A stretch of DNA of 64,000 bases from Methanomassiliicoccaceae archaeon UBA71 (lineage in GTDB: Archaea > Thermoplasmatota > Thermoplasmata > Methanomassiliicoccales > Methanomethylophilaceae): contig DARO01000007.1 of assembly GCA_002504405.1 (NCBI GenBank), positions 1 to 64,000 on the forward strand, read 5' to 3'. Below the pieces are notes generated by a model. The model had not been told where the DNA came from. It saw only the letters and a list, made by a program, of their open reading frames with translations, and did no database searches. The position numbers and the translations under genes are program-made. Below, in pieces: positions 15,637 to 23,941 of the stretch (the stretch's first letter is position 1; each line of letters starts with the position of its first letter).

Positions 15637-16898
15637 TTCAGTCCCTCCCTGTTAAGGAGCCATATGAACGGGTCCTCCACCCTCATCGGGGAGATTCCGC
15701 GGGGGAGGCTGTTGCCCGTGGGATTGCATCCCAGGGCGGACACTGCGAAGAAGCAGTGCTCCTCGAACCCGTTCACCAGCTGCACGAAGTTGTCGCCGAT
15801 GCAGCGCCGGAGGTACTCCTCCAGCTCGGCGTCGATCTGGTCGAAGTTCTCCTTGTCGAACTTCCCATGCTCGCGGGGTATGTATAGGGAGGAGCTGGGC
15901 CCGAAGAGGACCTTGTCCTCCTCCTCGTTCTCCGCGGCCTTGAAGAGGACGTCGCTCTTCGTGAGGCACACAGCTATCGGGATGTCGATCTTGTCCTTTG
16001 CCTTGATCTTCTTGTTCGTGCGGATGATCTGGCACACGTTGTTCAGTATGTCCGACTCGTCCGGGCCGACCGGGGGCTTGTTGTCCACGTGTATCCTCTG
16101 GTTGATGTACCTGGTCTGGAGCGGATCCACCAGATACACGAGCCCGGCGGCCTTGGCGATGAAGGAGTTGAGGCTCAGGGCCATCATCCTGTCCGAGGAC
16201 GTGAGGTCCTCCCCCGCCGTGTCGAAGAAGGCCAGGGTGAACACCCTGGGCTCCTTGGAGTCGAACAGCCTGAAATAGTAGATCAGGGGCTCCCTGCTCT
16301 CGTCGGACACGTCGAACGACTTCGTCGGAGGGAGCTTGCGCTTCTCCTCGTAGAGCCTGCGGTAGTACATGTCCCTGTACTTCAGTGTGGTGCCGTCGGT
16401 TGCCGCGTTCAGCACGCCGTTGAACTCCGTGGAGACGTACGTCCTGAGCTGATTGATGAGGACGGCGATGTAGTGGCTCTTCCCCACTCCCTTCGGGCCG
16501 AGGATGACGAATATCTTGTTCCCCTCCTCCTCCGCGCCCGGGGGTATGAGGTTGTGGCAGACCGGGCACACGCGGGTGTACACAGGCCTGCGGCAAACGT
16601 CGCAAAGGCCCGAGGAGTCGCGGATGATGTGCTGCTTGGCGATCACTGCATCGGTCCCGTCCGGGTTCCTGCCGTAGAACAGGCTCTTCTCCCTGTCGAT
16701 CTCGTTCTGCCCGTCCCTGGAGACGTACTTCATCAGGTCGGAGTTCCTGGTGCTAGACACGGTGGACGCGAAGGTCCTGGCGCATGTCTGCCCCGTGCAC
16801 ATGTAATGGGCCTGGGCCAGGTCGATCTTGGCGAAGCAGTAGGGGCAGATGTACTCCTTGCCGGTCATCGCCGGCGAATCCTTCTGTTTCCTTGCCAT
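15633..16898 (-). CDS. Zinc-ribbon P-loop GTPase, resembling double-GTPase (DO-GTPase) conflict-system proteins
   Basis: 421 residues. Cysteine pairs at about 18/21, 34/39, 99/102 and 111/114 form two zinc-binding modules. A P-loop follows (GPKGVGKS, 134-141), then a switch-II-like DTAGED (226-231) and a G4-like TKSD (313-316), as in a TRAFAC GTPase. The start ATG 16898 lies 2 bases after the upstream stop; the longer open frame to 17063 overlaps the upstream gene. It sits in the middle of the Hsp70 operon. Similar zinc-ribbon GTPases are found in NTP-dependent prokaryotic conflict systems; I make that family link from motif pattern only. Confidence 0.7.
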   Translation of the reverse strand: MARKQKDSPAMTGKEYICPYCFAKIDLAQAHYMCTGQTCARTFASTVSSTRNSDLMKYVSRDGQNEIDREKSLFYGRNPDGTDAVIAKQHIIRDSSGLCDVCRRPVYTRVCPVCHNLIPPGAEEEGNKIFVILGPKGVGKSHYIAVLINQLRTYVSTEFNGVLNAATDGTTLKYRDMYYRRLYEEKRKLPPTKSFDVSDESREPLIYYFRLFDSKEPRVFTLAFFDTAGEDLTSSDRMMALSLNSFIAKAAGLVYLVDPLQTRYINQRIHVDNKPPVGPDESDILNNVCQIIRTNKKIKAKDKIDIPIAVCLTKSDVLFKAAENEEEDKVLFGPSSSLYIPREHGKFDKENFDQIDAELEEYLRRCIGDNFVQLVNGFEEHCFFAVSALGCNPTGNSLPRGISPMRVEDPFIWLLNREGLK

Positions 16899-16900
16899 AC

Positions 16901-19900
16901 TCAGCGCCTCCTGCTGTAAAGCGGGTGCACGAACCTGAACAGGTTGTAGTCCGTATCGTTCTCGAAGAACAGCCTCATGCGCTCGATGTCTACCGTCTTG
17001 GGGGTCTGCGCCGTGACGACGCTCTTGCCCTGGGAGAGCTGCACCGGCCCGCCGGACCTCCAAACGACCTCGCCGTCGGTCCTTTTGAGCGGGATGCCCA
17101 CAGCGACCTGGACGGCGACAATCGGTGGGATGGAGGACACGTCGCGGTCCGTCTCGAAGTCGAGCAGCATGGAGCCCCTCTCCTGGACGACCCTGTAGCG
17201 GACCTTCCTGGTCTCGGCGGAGTAGACGTCAATGGCTATGCCACGCGAGGGGATGCTCTGCTCCCCGATCTTGTAGATCGCGAATATGTTGATGCACTTC
17301 TTGGGGGACCTGCCCATGGGGATGCGGATCTGCTTCTCCTCCATGTACTCCTCGCGCCTGACCGTCTTGATCTCGGCGTCTATGTCGTCCAGCCCCTTCG
17401 CATCGCTGTTCGAGATGACGAGTTTGGCCTCCACGGCGTCGTCGGGCCACGCCATGGTTATGACACAGTCCTTGTTGCTCAGGGTCTTCTCGACATCGCG
17501 GAACGGCTTCAGGTTGGCCACCTGGAGCTCGGTCCCCTTGATCCCCATCTTCCCGCGGGGGATGATGGGGTACAGGTACTGTATGGACCCGTCCGGGAGT
17601 GAGAACCTCATGCCGTCCGAGTACTCCATGATGGGCTTGACCTCCGTCATCCATGACTTGATGTCCTCCATGCGGACCATGTTGCCGGGGATGGTGATCT
17701 TCTTCGGCGAGCAGTACAGGACGACCGGCTCGGACGTCCCCCAGGTTGCCGTGTACGTCCCGTCGGCCTTGTTCCATTTGACCTTCAGGTCCCTGACGGG
17801 CTTGGGGGCGTTCACGGTCGTTTCGGAGTATTCGATCCCCTGGGACCTCTCGATGCGGTTCCTGACCTCGTATTCGGCGATGAAGAGGTAGGTGTACTTC
17901 CTCCCCCCGACCAGCCCTATGTCGTCGTAGACCGTCTGGCCGTTCAGACCGATCTCGGTCCCGTTGCCGTTGGCGACAGTGTCGTCCGTCCTCCAGACGC
18001 GCACGCGTGTCGCTCCGCGGGGCTTCTCGTACATAATGCGGAGGCCGCCGTCAATGGGCTCTATGGTCACCATGTCGACCTCGGCGATCATCATGATGGG
18101 CCCGATGTGGGCCGCCTCCTTGGAGAGTATGCCCCAGCGCTTGGAGTGTATCGAGTAGAAGTACTCCAGGCCCGGCTCCAGAGTCTTGTCCATGTAGACG
18201 TTGCCGGGGATCTCCGCCAGTGGGCGGGTATCCTCCGTGACCGTCGGGAGCGAGTTCCTCTCCCTGTAGATGCAGTATGTGACGCCAGCGGACTCCTCCG
18301 GGGGCACGAACTTGATCGCCAGCCCCCTGTCCGTGAGCTTCCCCGTTCCGTCCGTGGGGCCGGTCGGAGGGTTCTCCTTGAGCTTCGACTTGGCCACGGG
18401 GTGGTCGGGGCAGACCTCCACGGCCGCCACGTACATCTCCATCCTCTGAGCCTTGGAGTCCGCCACCATGGCCTTCTGGCAGATGACGTCGGCCGCGTTA
18501 TAGCGGGAGACGCTGTCGTTGTACCTCTGCTTGAGCTCCAGGTCGTCGGACATCGTGTCCGGGTACTGCTTGATGAGGCTGTCGCAGGCGGACTTGACCT
18601 CAGAGTACCTCCCCCTGGCGAAGGCATCGAGGATGATCCTGCGCATCGACGTGTAGTTGGTCTTGCAGCGGTCGAGCTCCGCGGACATGGACCCTATGCC
18701 GTTGAAGCTGGGGTAGACGTCCCTGAGCTGGTTCAGGAGGCGCTCCGCCTTGGCGATCTTGCCCTCCTTCAGGCACATGCGGATCTCCATGGACAGGTTC
18801 TCCGCCTTCTTCATCCCCTCGCGGAAGTCGAACCCGCACTTAATGCACTTGGCGTTCTTGGACTGCTGAGAGGTCCCGCATGCGGGGCACACGGTCTTGA
18901 AGTTCTTGCCGCAGGAGGGGCAGAAGACCGTGTTGGGGCCGGCATGGACCATGTTGCCGCATTCCGGGCAGCGGATCATGCTGCTCTCGGCATCGGAGAA
19001 GTTGGCCGCGATCTTCTTCTTGTGGCAGAAGACCTGCAGGATCGAGATCGCCATCTTCGAGTCCACATCCCTGGTCAGGTGGGCGTCGAGGAGCTCGTCG
19101 ATGTACTTCCTCGTGAGCTGGGTGGTGTACTCCTGCTCTATGGTCTCCATGACCGGCATCAGTGCGCGGTTGCACTTCCCGTACGCGATCAGCATCCCGA
19201 GCTCGCTGTCGGGCTCCAGGACGAGCTTCACGCTCCTCATCGTCTGGATGTAGGAGTCCTGCTCCGGGAGGACGTCCGGGCGGACGCTGTTCACCCTCTT
19301 GTCGCAGACGTCGAACGCGTTGCGTATCTGGGAGTACGAGCTCCCCTCGGTAAGCTGGGGTATGTCGATCTCCAGGTTCGGATGGCCTATGAGGGCGTTG
19401 AGCATCTCTATGGGCGTGTAGGCGTCGACCGCCCTGAGGCCCTTGTATGCGTTGAGTATCTTGTCGTTGGCCGGCTTAGGGGGGCTGCCCTCCTTTATCC
19501 CGGCCAGCTTCAGCACGTCGCTCTTCGTCACGCCTTCCCAGTGCAGCTTCTTTGTGTAGCTGTCGGCGGCGTTGGGGAGGGCTATGTAGGTGCCGTCGCT
19601 GAGGATGATGCAGTCCATCCTCAGCTTCTGGACCTTGCCCTTGAGCATGGCCTGTCCGTCGCTGAACTCCTTCCTCTTGAGGATGGGGTCGGTCATGACC
19701 CTGACCATGTCCTCGGTCATATCGACCAGACGCTCCGACTTGAAGCGCTGCTCGGTATCGTTCTGCTTGTTCCTGCTGTCGTTGGCCCACTTGGCCTTCT
19801 TGGTCTCGATCTTCTTCAGGATGGCGTCCGTGCTGTAGGTCGTCTCCTTCAGAGGGTTGAGGCCCAGGAGCTGACAGTAGTTCTGTCTCTTATCCGCCAT
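16901..19900 (-). CDS. Large J-like / zinc-ribbon / beta-sandwich protein of the Hsp70 operon
   Basis: 999 residues, no signal or membrane segment. Residues 1-80 (NYCQLLGL, then alternating helices with KAKWAND) recall the opening of J-domains but lack the HPD motif. Residues 311-355 hold four CxxC pairs (C311/C314, C327/C330, C338/C341, C352/C355), two zinc ribbons in a row. Residues about 360-500 look like helical TPR-type repeats. The last 480 or so residues look like several fibronectin-III-like beta domains (for example PVRDLKVKWNKADGTYTATW). It lies 13 bases after the Hsp70-vWA gene and 2 bases before the GTPase. A scaffold or adaptor that recruits Hsp70 to clients is the simplest inference. 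No family is recognised over its full length. Confidence 0.7.
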   Translation of the reverse strand: MADKRQNYCQLLGLNPLKETTYSTDAILKKIETKKAKWANDSRNKQNDTEQRFKSERLVDMTEDMVRVMTDPILKRKEFSDGQAMLKGKVQKLRMDCIILSDGTYIALPNAADSYTKKLHWEGVTKSDVLKLAGIKEGSPPKPANDKILNAYKGLRAVDAYTPIEMLNALIGHPNLEIDIPQLTEGSSYSQIRNAFDVCDKRVNSVRPDVLPEQDSYIQTMRSVKLVLEPDSELGMLIAYGKCNRALMPVMETIEQEYTTQLTRKYIDELLDAHLTRDVDSKMAISILQVFCHKKKIAANFSDAESSMIRCPECGNMVHAGPNTVFCPSCGKNFKTVCPACGTSQQSKNAKCIKCGFDFREGMKKAENLSMEIRMCLKEGKIAKAERLLNQLRDVYPSFNGIGSMSAELDRCKTNYTSMRRIILDAFARGRYSEVKSACDSLIKQYPDTMSDDLELKQRYNDSVSRYNAADVICQKAMVADSKAQRMEMYVAAVEVCPDHPVAKSKLKENPPTGPTDGTGKLTDRGLAIKFVPPEESAGVTYCIYRERNSLPTVTEDTRPLAEIPGNVYMDKTLEPGLEYFYSIHSKRWGILSKEAAHIGPIMMIAEVDMVTIEPIDGGLRIMYEKPRGATRVRVWRTDDTVANGNGTEIGLNGQTVYDDIGLVGGRKYTYLFIAEYEVRNRIERSQGIEYSETTVNAPKPVRDLKVKWNKADGTYTATWGTSEPVVLYCSPKKITIPGNMVRMEDIKSWMTEVKPIMEYSDGMRFSLPDGSIQYLYPIIPRGKMGIKGTELQVANLKPFRDVEKTLSNKDCVITMAWPDDAVEAKLVISNSDAKGLDDIDAEIKTVRREEYMEEKQIRIPMGRSPKKCINIFAIYKIGEQSIPSRGIAIDVYSAETRKVRYRVVQERGSMLLDFETDRDVSSIPPIVAVQVAVGIPLKRTDGEVVWRSGGPVQLSQGKSVVTAQTPKTVDIERMRLFFENDTDYNLFRFVHPLYSRRR

Positions 19901-19913
19901 GTGTTATCCTCTT

Positions 19914-21989
19914 TCACTCGTGGGAAGAGAGGTTCATGCGGCCGCTCCTCTCTCCGGCGCCGCCCTCCCTGACGGAGAGGCCCATGCTGCCGGAGGAGAT
20001 TGCCGTGGCGATGGTGCCGAACGTGTCTCCGAGCCTGTCGATCGTGGTGAACAGTGCGCCGTCCTCGACCGTGGCGATCTGCCTGAGGAAGGAGGTGTCC
20101 GCCTCGCCGAGTCCGATGGCGATGATTGTAATGTTGTCGGACCTGCACGACATGGCCTGGTCGACCGCGCGGTCCCTCTTGCCCCATATCCCGTCGGTCA
20201 GGACCACGATGATCCCGACTCCGGGCCTGGAGAGGATGCTGTGGGCGACGTCCAGCGGACTGGCGTCCGTACCCCTGCCGACCATCTTCACCTTCAGCTC
20301 GTCGATGGATCCGAGGATGACGCGCGGGTCGTTGGTCAGTTCCTGGACGACCTTGATCTTGTCCCCGAACCCGATCAGGGAGAAGTAGGTCTCATCGTCC
20401 TGCAGGACGTTGACGAAGTCGCGGATGGACTGCTTTGCGGCCTCTATGGGCTCGCCGTCCATGCTTCTCGAGAGGTCGACGCAGATCGCGATGTTCTTTA
20501 TGATCGTCTCGTCCCCGCGCCTGTCCTTGGGGCTGCCGCCCATCCACCTGATGTCCTCAGGAACGGGCTCGGCCACCACCTGGAGCGGCTCGCCGTCCTG
20601 GTAGGCCGTTATGTTGACGACCCCGTTCTCATCGTAGTTGTACTCGATGTCCACGATCACTCCCTGGCCGCGGTTGTAGAACCCGGTGATGACGACCTTG
20701 GCTAGGACGTTGCAGTCGAGGGGGACCCTCGATTCTCCCTGGAGCGTGAAGACCTCTATCTTGTCCGTGACGTTGCCTTTCTTGATGGTGAACTGCCTGC
20801 GGACCGTGCTGGGAACCTTGGAGTTCCTCTTGATCATGATCTCGTTGACGTATTTCTTGCCGTCCTGGCTCACGGACAGGACGCCCAGGCTGTGGGCCGT
20901 GACGTCCGCGATCTGCATGGCCCTGAGGCCTGTGGCGGTGCTGCAGTAGAGCTCCGCAGTGATGGCGGCCCCCTTGGCCACGGCCAGGTCGGTGTCACCG
21001 TGGGCGATGACCTCCCTCCCGGTGAGGTCCCTGAGGAACCTCGCAACGGAGGGCATCCTGGTGGATCCGCCCACCAGGAGGATCTCGTCGATGTCCGTCC
21101 AGGACATCCCCAGGTCCCCGATGAGGCTCATGCAGACGTCCTTGGTGGCGCTGAGGAGATGCTCGGTCATGGACTCGAACTCGTCCCTTGTGAGCGTATA
21201 CTTGGCGCTATATCCGTCGTAGTTCAGGGGGATGGTGACGTTCTCCGCGATGGACAACGTCTTCTTGTAGCCTTCAGCGGCGACGATGAGTTCGTTCTTC
21301 GTCGGGAGGTCGTCCCTCGGGTCCACATCGAACTCGTCGATGAACTGGTCGCAGACATACTTCACGATGGCTGCGTCCCAGTCCTTGCCTCCGAGGATGT
21401 GGTTCCCTTCAGTGCCGACGACCTCTATGTTCCCCTTGCTGATCCTGACGATCGTGACATCGAAGGTGCCTCCGCCGAGGTCGTAAACCATGACGGTCTT
21501 GTCCGACGAGTGCTTGTACCCGTACGATATGGCGGCCGCGGTGGGCTCGTTGATAATCTTCGGAATCTTGACGCCGCACGACTCCCCTGCGCGGATCGTG
21601 GCGGTTCTCTGGAAGTCGTTGAAATAGGCGGGGACTGTGATGACCGCCTCATCGATCCTCTCTCCGGTCGCCCTCTCCGCATCGGCGATGAGGTGCTTGA
21701 GCAGCATGGCGCTGAGGTCCTCGGAGGTGTAGTCCTTCCCGTTGAAGCTAACGGCGATGGACCCGTCTCCCATGTTCCTTTTGAATGCCGATGCGTTGAC
21801 GCCGGTTCCGTTGGACTGCATGTCCTTGGCATCCTCCCCCACGAGGATGTCGCCGTCGTCGAGGAAGCAGATGACGGACGGTGTGATCTCTTTGCCGAAG
21901 GCGTTGGGGATCATAACCGGTTTGTTCGTGTTTTTGTCATATCTTGCTACTGCAGAGTACGTAGTGCCGAGGTCTATTCCAACCTTCAT
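19914..21989 (-). CDS. Hsp70-vWA fusion protein (first gene of the Hsp70/GTPase operon)
   Basis: 691 residues. Residues 1-380 form a complete Hsp70 ATPase domain (VGIDLGTTYSAV, VYDLGGGTFDVT, NEPTAAAISYGY, LVGGSTRMP). Next comes the beta substrate-binding domain (VTAHSLGVLS, NSKVPSTVRRQF, LQGESRVPLDCNVL). Where the helical lid should follow there is a von Willebrand A domain (about 498-665) with an intact metal-ion site: DLSRS (505-509), T574 in GTDAS, and TDG at 598-600. A short Gly/Ser tail ends the protein. A TATA-like TATAAATAATATAA (22020-22033) lies about 37 bases upstream of the ATG and is overlapped by candidate operators. The fusion suggests that a metal-dependent adhesion domain picks the clients. 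Confidence 0.85.
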   Translation of the reverse strand: MKVGIDLGTTYSAVARYDKNTNKPVMIPNAFGKEITPSVICFLDDGDILVGEDAKDMQSNGTGVNASAFKRNMGDGSIAVSFNGKDYTSEDLSAMLLKHLIADAERATGERIDEAVITVPAYFNDFQRTATIRAGESCGVKIPKIINEPTAAAISYGYKHSSDKTVMVYDLGGGTFDVTIVRISKGNIEVVGTEGNHILGGKDWDAAIVKYVCDQFIDEFDVDPRDDLPTKNELIVAAEGYKKTLSIAENVTIPLNYDGYSAKYTLTRDEFESMTEHLLSATKDVCMSLIGDLGMSWTDIDEILLVGGSTRMPSVARFLRDLTGREVIAHGDTDLAVAKGAAITAELYCSTATGLRAMQIADVTAHSLGVLSVSQDGKKYVNEIMIKRNSKVPSTVRRQFTIKKGNVTDKIEVFTLQGESRVPLDCNVLAKVVITGFYNRGQGVIVDIEYNYDENGVVNITAYQDGEPLQVVAEPVPEDIRWMGGSPKDRRGDETIIKNIAICVDLSRSMDGEPIEAAKQSIRDFVNVLQDDETYFSLIGFGDKIKVVQELTNDPRVILGSIDELKVKMVGRGTDASPLDVAHSILSRPGVGIIVVLTDGIWGKRDRAVDQAMSCRSDNITIIAIGLGEADTSFLRQIATVEDGALFTTIDRLGDTFGTIATAISSGSMGLSVREGGAGERSGRMNLSSHE

Positions 21990-21994
21990 GTCCC

Positions 21995-22127
21995 ATCGAA
22001 ATTCGTAATGGATTTTTTCTATAAATAATATAAGCAGTCCTTAATCGGGTAGTATTACGATTTTCGTAGGTATTTAAACGACAGAGTCCCCTCCAACCCA
22101 AAGATTTCGCCCATTACGAATTTCGTA
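21995..22127 (-). promoter_or_regulatory. Promoter of the Hsp70/GTPase operon with three spaced palindromes
   Basis: TATA-like stretch at 22020-22033 reading on the minus strand, predicting a start of transcription near 22000. Three copies of a TACGAA-N-TTCGTA element lie at 22115-22127 (perfect), 22056-22068 (one mismatch) and 21995-22007 (two mismatches, core CGAA-A-TTCG). Their spacing is 59 and 61 bases, close to six helix turns. The copy nearest the gene overlaps the predicted transcription start, and the farthest begins right after the arsR stop codon. The arrangement suits a repressor, and the adjacent ArsR protein is the obvious candidate. Confidence 0.6.
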
Positions 22128-22490
22128 TCAGCGGATCCGGGGCTCGTTCACATGTTCCAGAGCGGTCTCCAGGACCACCCTGACATGGTCATCGCACAGC
22201 GAGTAGTACACGGACCTTCCGACCTTCCTGGATACCACGAGGTGCGCTTCCCTGAGAATCCGAAGCTGGTGGGAGACGGCGGACATCGACATACCCAGGA
22301 CCTCGCTTATGTCGCAGACGCACATCTCGCCTGCATCCAGTGCCAGCATTATGCGGACGCGCGTCCCGTCCCCGAAGATCTTGAAGAAATCCGCCAGATC
22401 CTCCACCGTGCTGGCACTGGGCATGAAGTTCTTGGCCTCGGCCACGACCTCGCGATGGACGTCGCATCTCTCCGGAGGTTCCTCACTCAT
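22128..22490 (-). CDS. ArsR/SmtB-family metal-responsive repressor, CadC-type
   Basis: 120-residue winged helix-turn-helix protein. The metal box EMCVCD (Cys57 and Cys59) followed by the recognition region GMSMSAVSHQLRILREAHLV is the ArsR-family signature. The extra N-terminal Cys9 in RCDVH matches the layout of CadC-type sensors of Cd, Pb or Zn. It overlaps an upstream small membrane protein gene by 8 bases and is followed, 138 bases later on the same strand, by the Hsp70-vWA operon. Three palindromes lie in that gap, so regulation of the chaperone operon by metal is plausible. Its target is inferred, not shown. Confidence 0.88.
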   Translation of the reverse strand: MSEEPPERCDVHREVVAEAKNFMPSASTVEDLADFFKIFGDGTRVRIMLALDAGEMCVCDISEVLGMSMSAVSHQLRILREAHLVVSRKVGRSVYYSLCDDHVRVVLETALEHVNEPRIR

Positions 22491-22674
22491 CCTTGGAGGC
22501 CCTCCTCGTGCGGACGAGTATAAGCACCATCACCGCGATGGCGGCCACTGCGACCACGCCTGCAACAGCCCCTATGGCCGCAATGTGGTCCGGGAACGCC
22601 ACGACGGCGAACGACAGGACAATCAGGATCGCCGCGAGTACGACGACAGCTTTCACCAGGGGTCCCTGAATCAT
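22483..22674 (-). CDS. Small two-helix membrane protein
   Basis: 63 residues with two hydrophobic helices (about 8-27 and 32-53) and a basic, charged tail (RTRRASKDE). It overlaps arsR by 8 bases and is therefore likely co-transcribed with it. I do not recognise a family; a small metal-stress membrane protein is one guess. The start ATG 22674 has only a weak ribosome-binding site. Confidence 0.55.
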   Translation of the reverse strand: MIQGPLVKAVVVLAAILIVLSFAVVAFPDHIAAIGAVAGVVAVAAIAVMVLILVRTRRASKDE

Positions 22675-22767
22675 GATGCTGTAATCGGTCTCATCATTGA
22701 TGAACCCGTCACCCGGACGGGGCTCCCCGATGGGAACCGTTATGGTCGGGAGGGGAGATTGGGGTCC

Positions 22768-23697
22768 ATGGAAGACCCGATGAGCCTGTGTGAGCGCGCC
22801 GTATCACTGTATGCCGACGATCCGGAGGGCGCGTACGCCCTTTTCTCAGAAGCCGCCTCGTCCGGATTCCCAAACGCCCTCTTCGGGATGGCGGAGATGA
22901 AGGTCTCCGGCAGGGGTACCGAGAGGGATGTCGACGGCGCCGTGGAGCTATACACGGTCGCCGCGGAGGCCGGCCACCCTCCATCGATGTACAGGCTGGG
23001 GGCTCTGTACTCCGGTACTGAGGGGCTCAAGGAGGATCCGGAAAGATGCAGGATGTGGTTCGAGAGGGCCGCGGAGGCCGGATTCGTGCAGGCTTACCCA
23101 GAGATCGCAGGCATATACCTATACGGATACGGTACGGAACCGGACCCATCCCGTGCCTTCGACTGGTACAGGAAGGCTGCCGAGGCGGGGGACCCCCTCT
23201 CGATGTTCAAGGTCGGGTACATGTGCTCCGAAGGTGTAGGAACCTCCGCCGACGAGCAGGAGGCGATCCGCATGTTCCGCATGGCGGCCGTGGCCGGGGT
23301 GCCGGAGGCCATGTTCAAGATGGCTGTCCTAGCCGACGCAGGCAAGGTGCCAGGCGGCAAGAAGGCAGCGGCGGAATGGTACAGATCGGCATCGGATGCG
23401 GGCCTGATCCCCGCGACCTTCAACCTCGCAACCATGTACTACGAGGGGCAGGGGGTGGAGCGGGACATGCAGAAGGCCTTCGAGCTATACAGCAGGGTGG
23501 CGGAGACCGGAGACGGAGACGCGCTCATGCTGGTCGGGAGGATGTACTTCGAGGGCCTCGGTGTGGAGAAGGATCAGGTAAAGGGTTTCGAGTTCTTCGG
23601 ACGCGCTGCGGCCGCAGGCAACCAGATCGCCCAGGAGTTCGTCCAGGACATCCGTCGCAGGCAGAACACGCAGTTCGTCAAGATCGACGGTCTGTGA
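22768..23697 (+). CDS. Sel1-repeat protein
   Basis: 309 residues composed of about seven Sel1-like repeats of about 36 residues (pattern A-x-x-x-G-x-x-x-A-x-x-x-L-G-x-x-Y-x-x-G-x-G-V-x-x-D). Such proteins are protein-protein interaction scaffolds. No signal peptide, so cytoplasmic. The start ATG 22768 has GGGAGGGGAG about 10 bases upstream; the reading frame is open farther upstream, but that overlaps arsR in antisense. It faces the rubredoxin gene: the two stop codons abut without a gap. Confidence 0.85.
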   Translation: MEDPMSLCERAVSLYADDPEGAYALFSEAASSGFPNALFGMAEMKVSGRGTERDVDGAVELYTVAAEAGHPPSMYRLGALYSGTEGLKEDPERCRMWFERAAEAGFVQAYPEIAGIYLYGYGTEPDPSRAFDWYRKAAEAGDPLSMFKVGYMCSEGVGTSADEQEAIRMFRMAAVAGVPEAMFKMAVLADAGKVPGGKKAAAEWYRSASDAGLIPATFNLATMYYEGQGVERDMQKAFELYSRVAETGDGDALMLVGRMYFEGLGVEKDQVKGFEFFGRAAAAGNQIAQEFVQDIRRRQNTQFVKIDGL

Positions 23698-23832
23698 TCA
23701 GTCCATCGGGACGAATCCTTCCTTGGGCTCTCCGCAGACGGGGCAGCACCAGTCGTCGGGGAGGTCCTCGAACTTGACTCCCTGCTTCTCCTCGTCGTAG
23801 ATGTAGCCGCATACGGGGCATCTGTATTTCAT
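23698..23832 (-). CDS. Rubredoxin, 44 residues
   Basis: Small non-haem iron electron carrier. The translation opens [15 protein letters not shown] and ends [17 protein letters not shown], with the two CPVCG knuckles that hold one iron. It is about eight residues shorter than usual rubredoxins (about 52), with a shortened middle loop. Partners in anaerobes include oxygen- or peroxide-reducing enzymes; none is in this window. Transcribed toward the Sel1 gene, whose stop codon is adjacent. Confidence 0.9.
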   Translation of the reverse strand: MKYRCPVCGYIYDEEKQGVKFEDLPDDWCCPVCGEPKEGFVPMD

Positions 23833-23871
23833 GCGATTCGCTAGCCCCTCGCATTATTTGAAATTATGGAG

Positions 23872-23930
23872 TCGTCCCCGGATCATCGAAGGGTCCGGGG
23901 ACGGCTCTTAAGAAGGGGGATGCCCCCCGG
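23872..23930. terminator. Two hairpins downstream of the feo operon
   Basis: A stem CGTCCCCGGA/TCCGGGGACG (23873-23903) with an 11-base loop, and GGGGG-ATG-CCCCC (23915-23927) which on the minus strand is followed by TTCTTAA. The second probably ends the FeoA-FeoA-FeoB operon. The first may act with it or lie in the rubredoxin leader. Confidence 0.55.
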
Positions 23931-23941
23931 TTTATGCGGAA

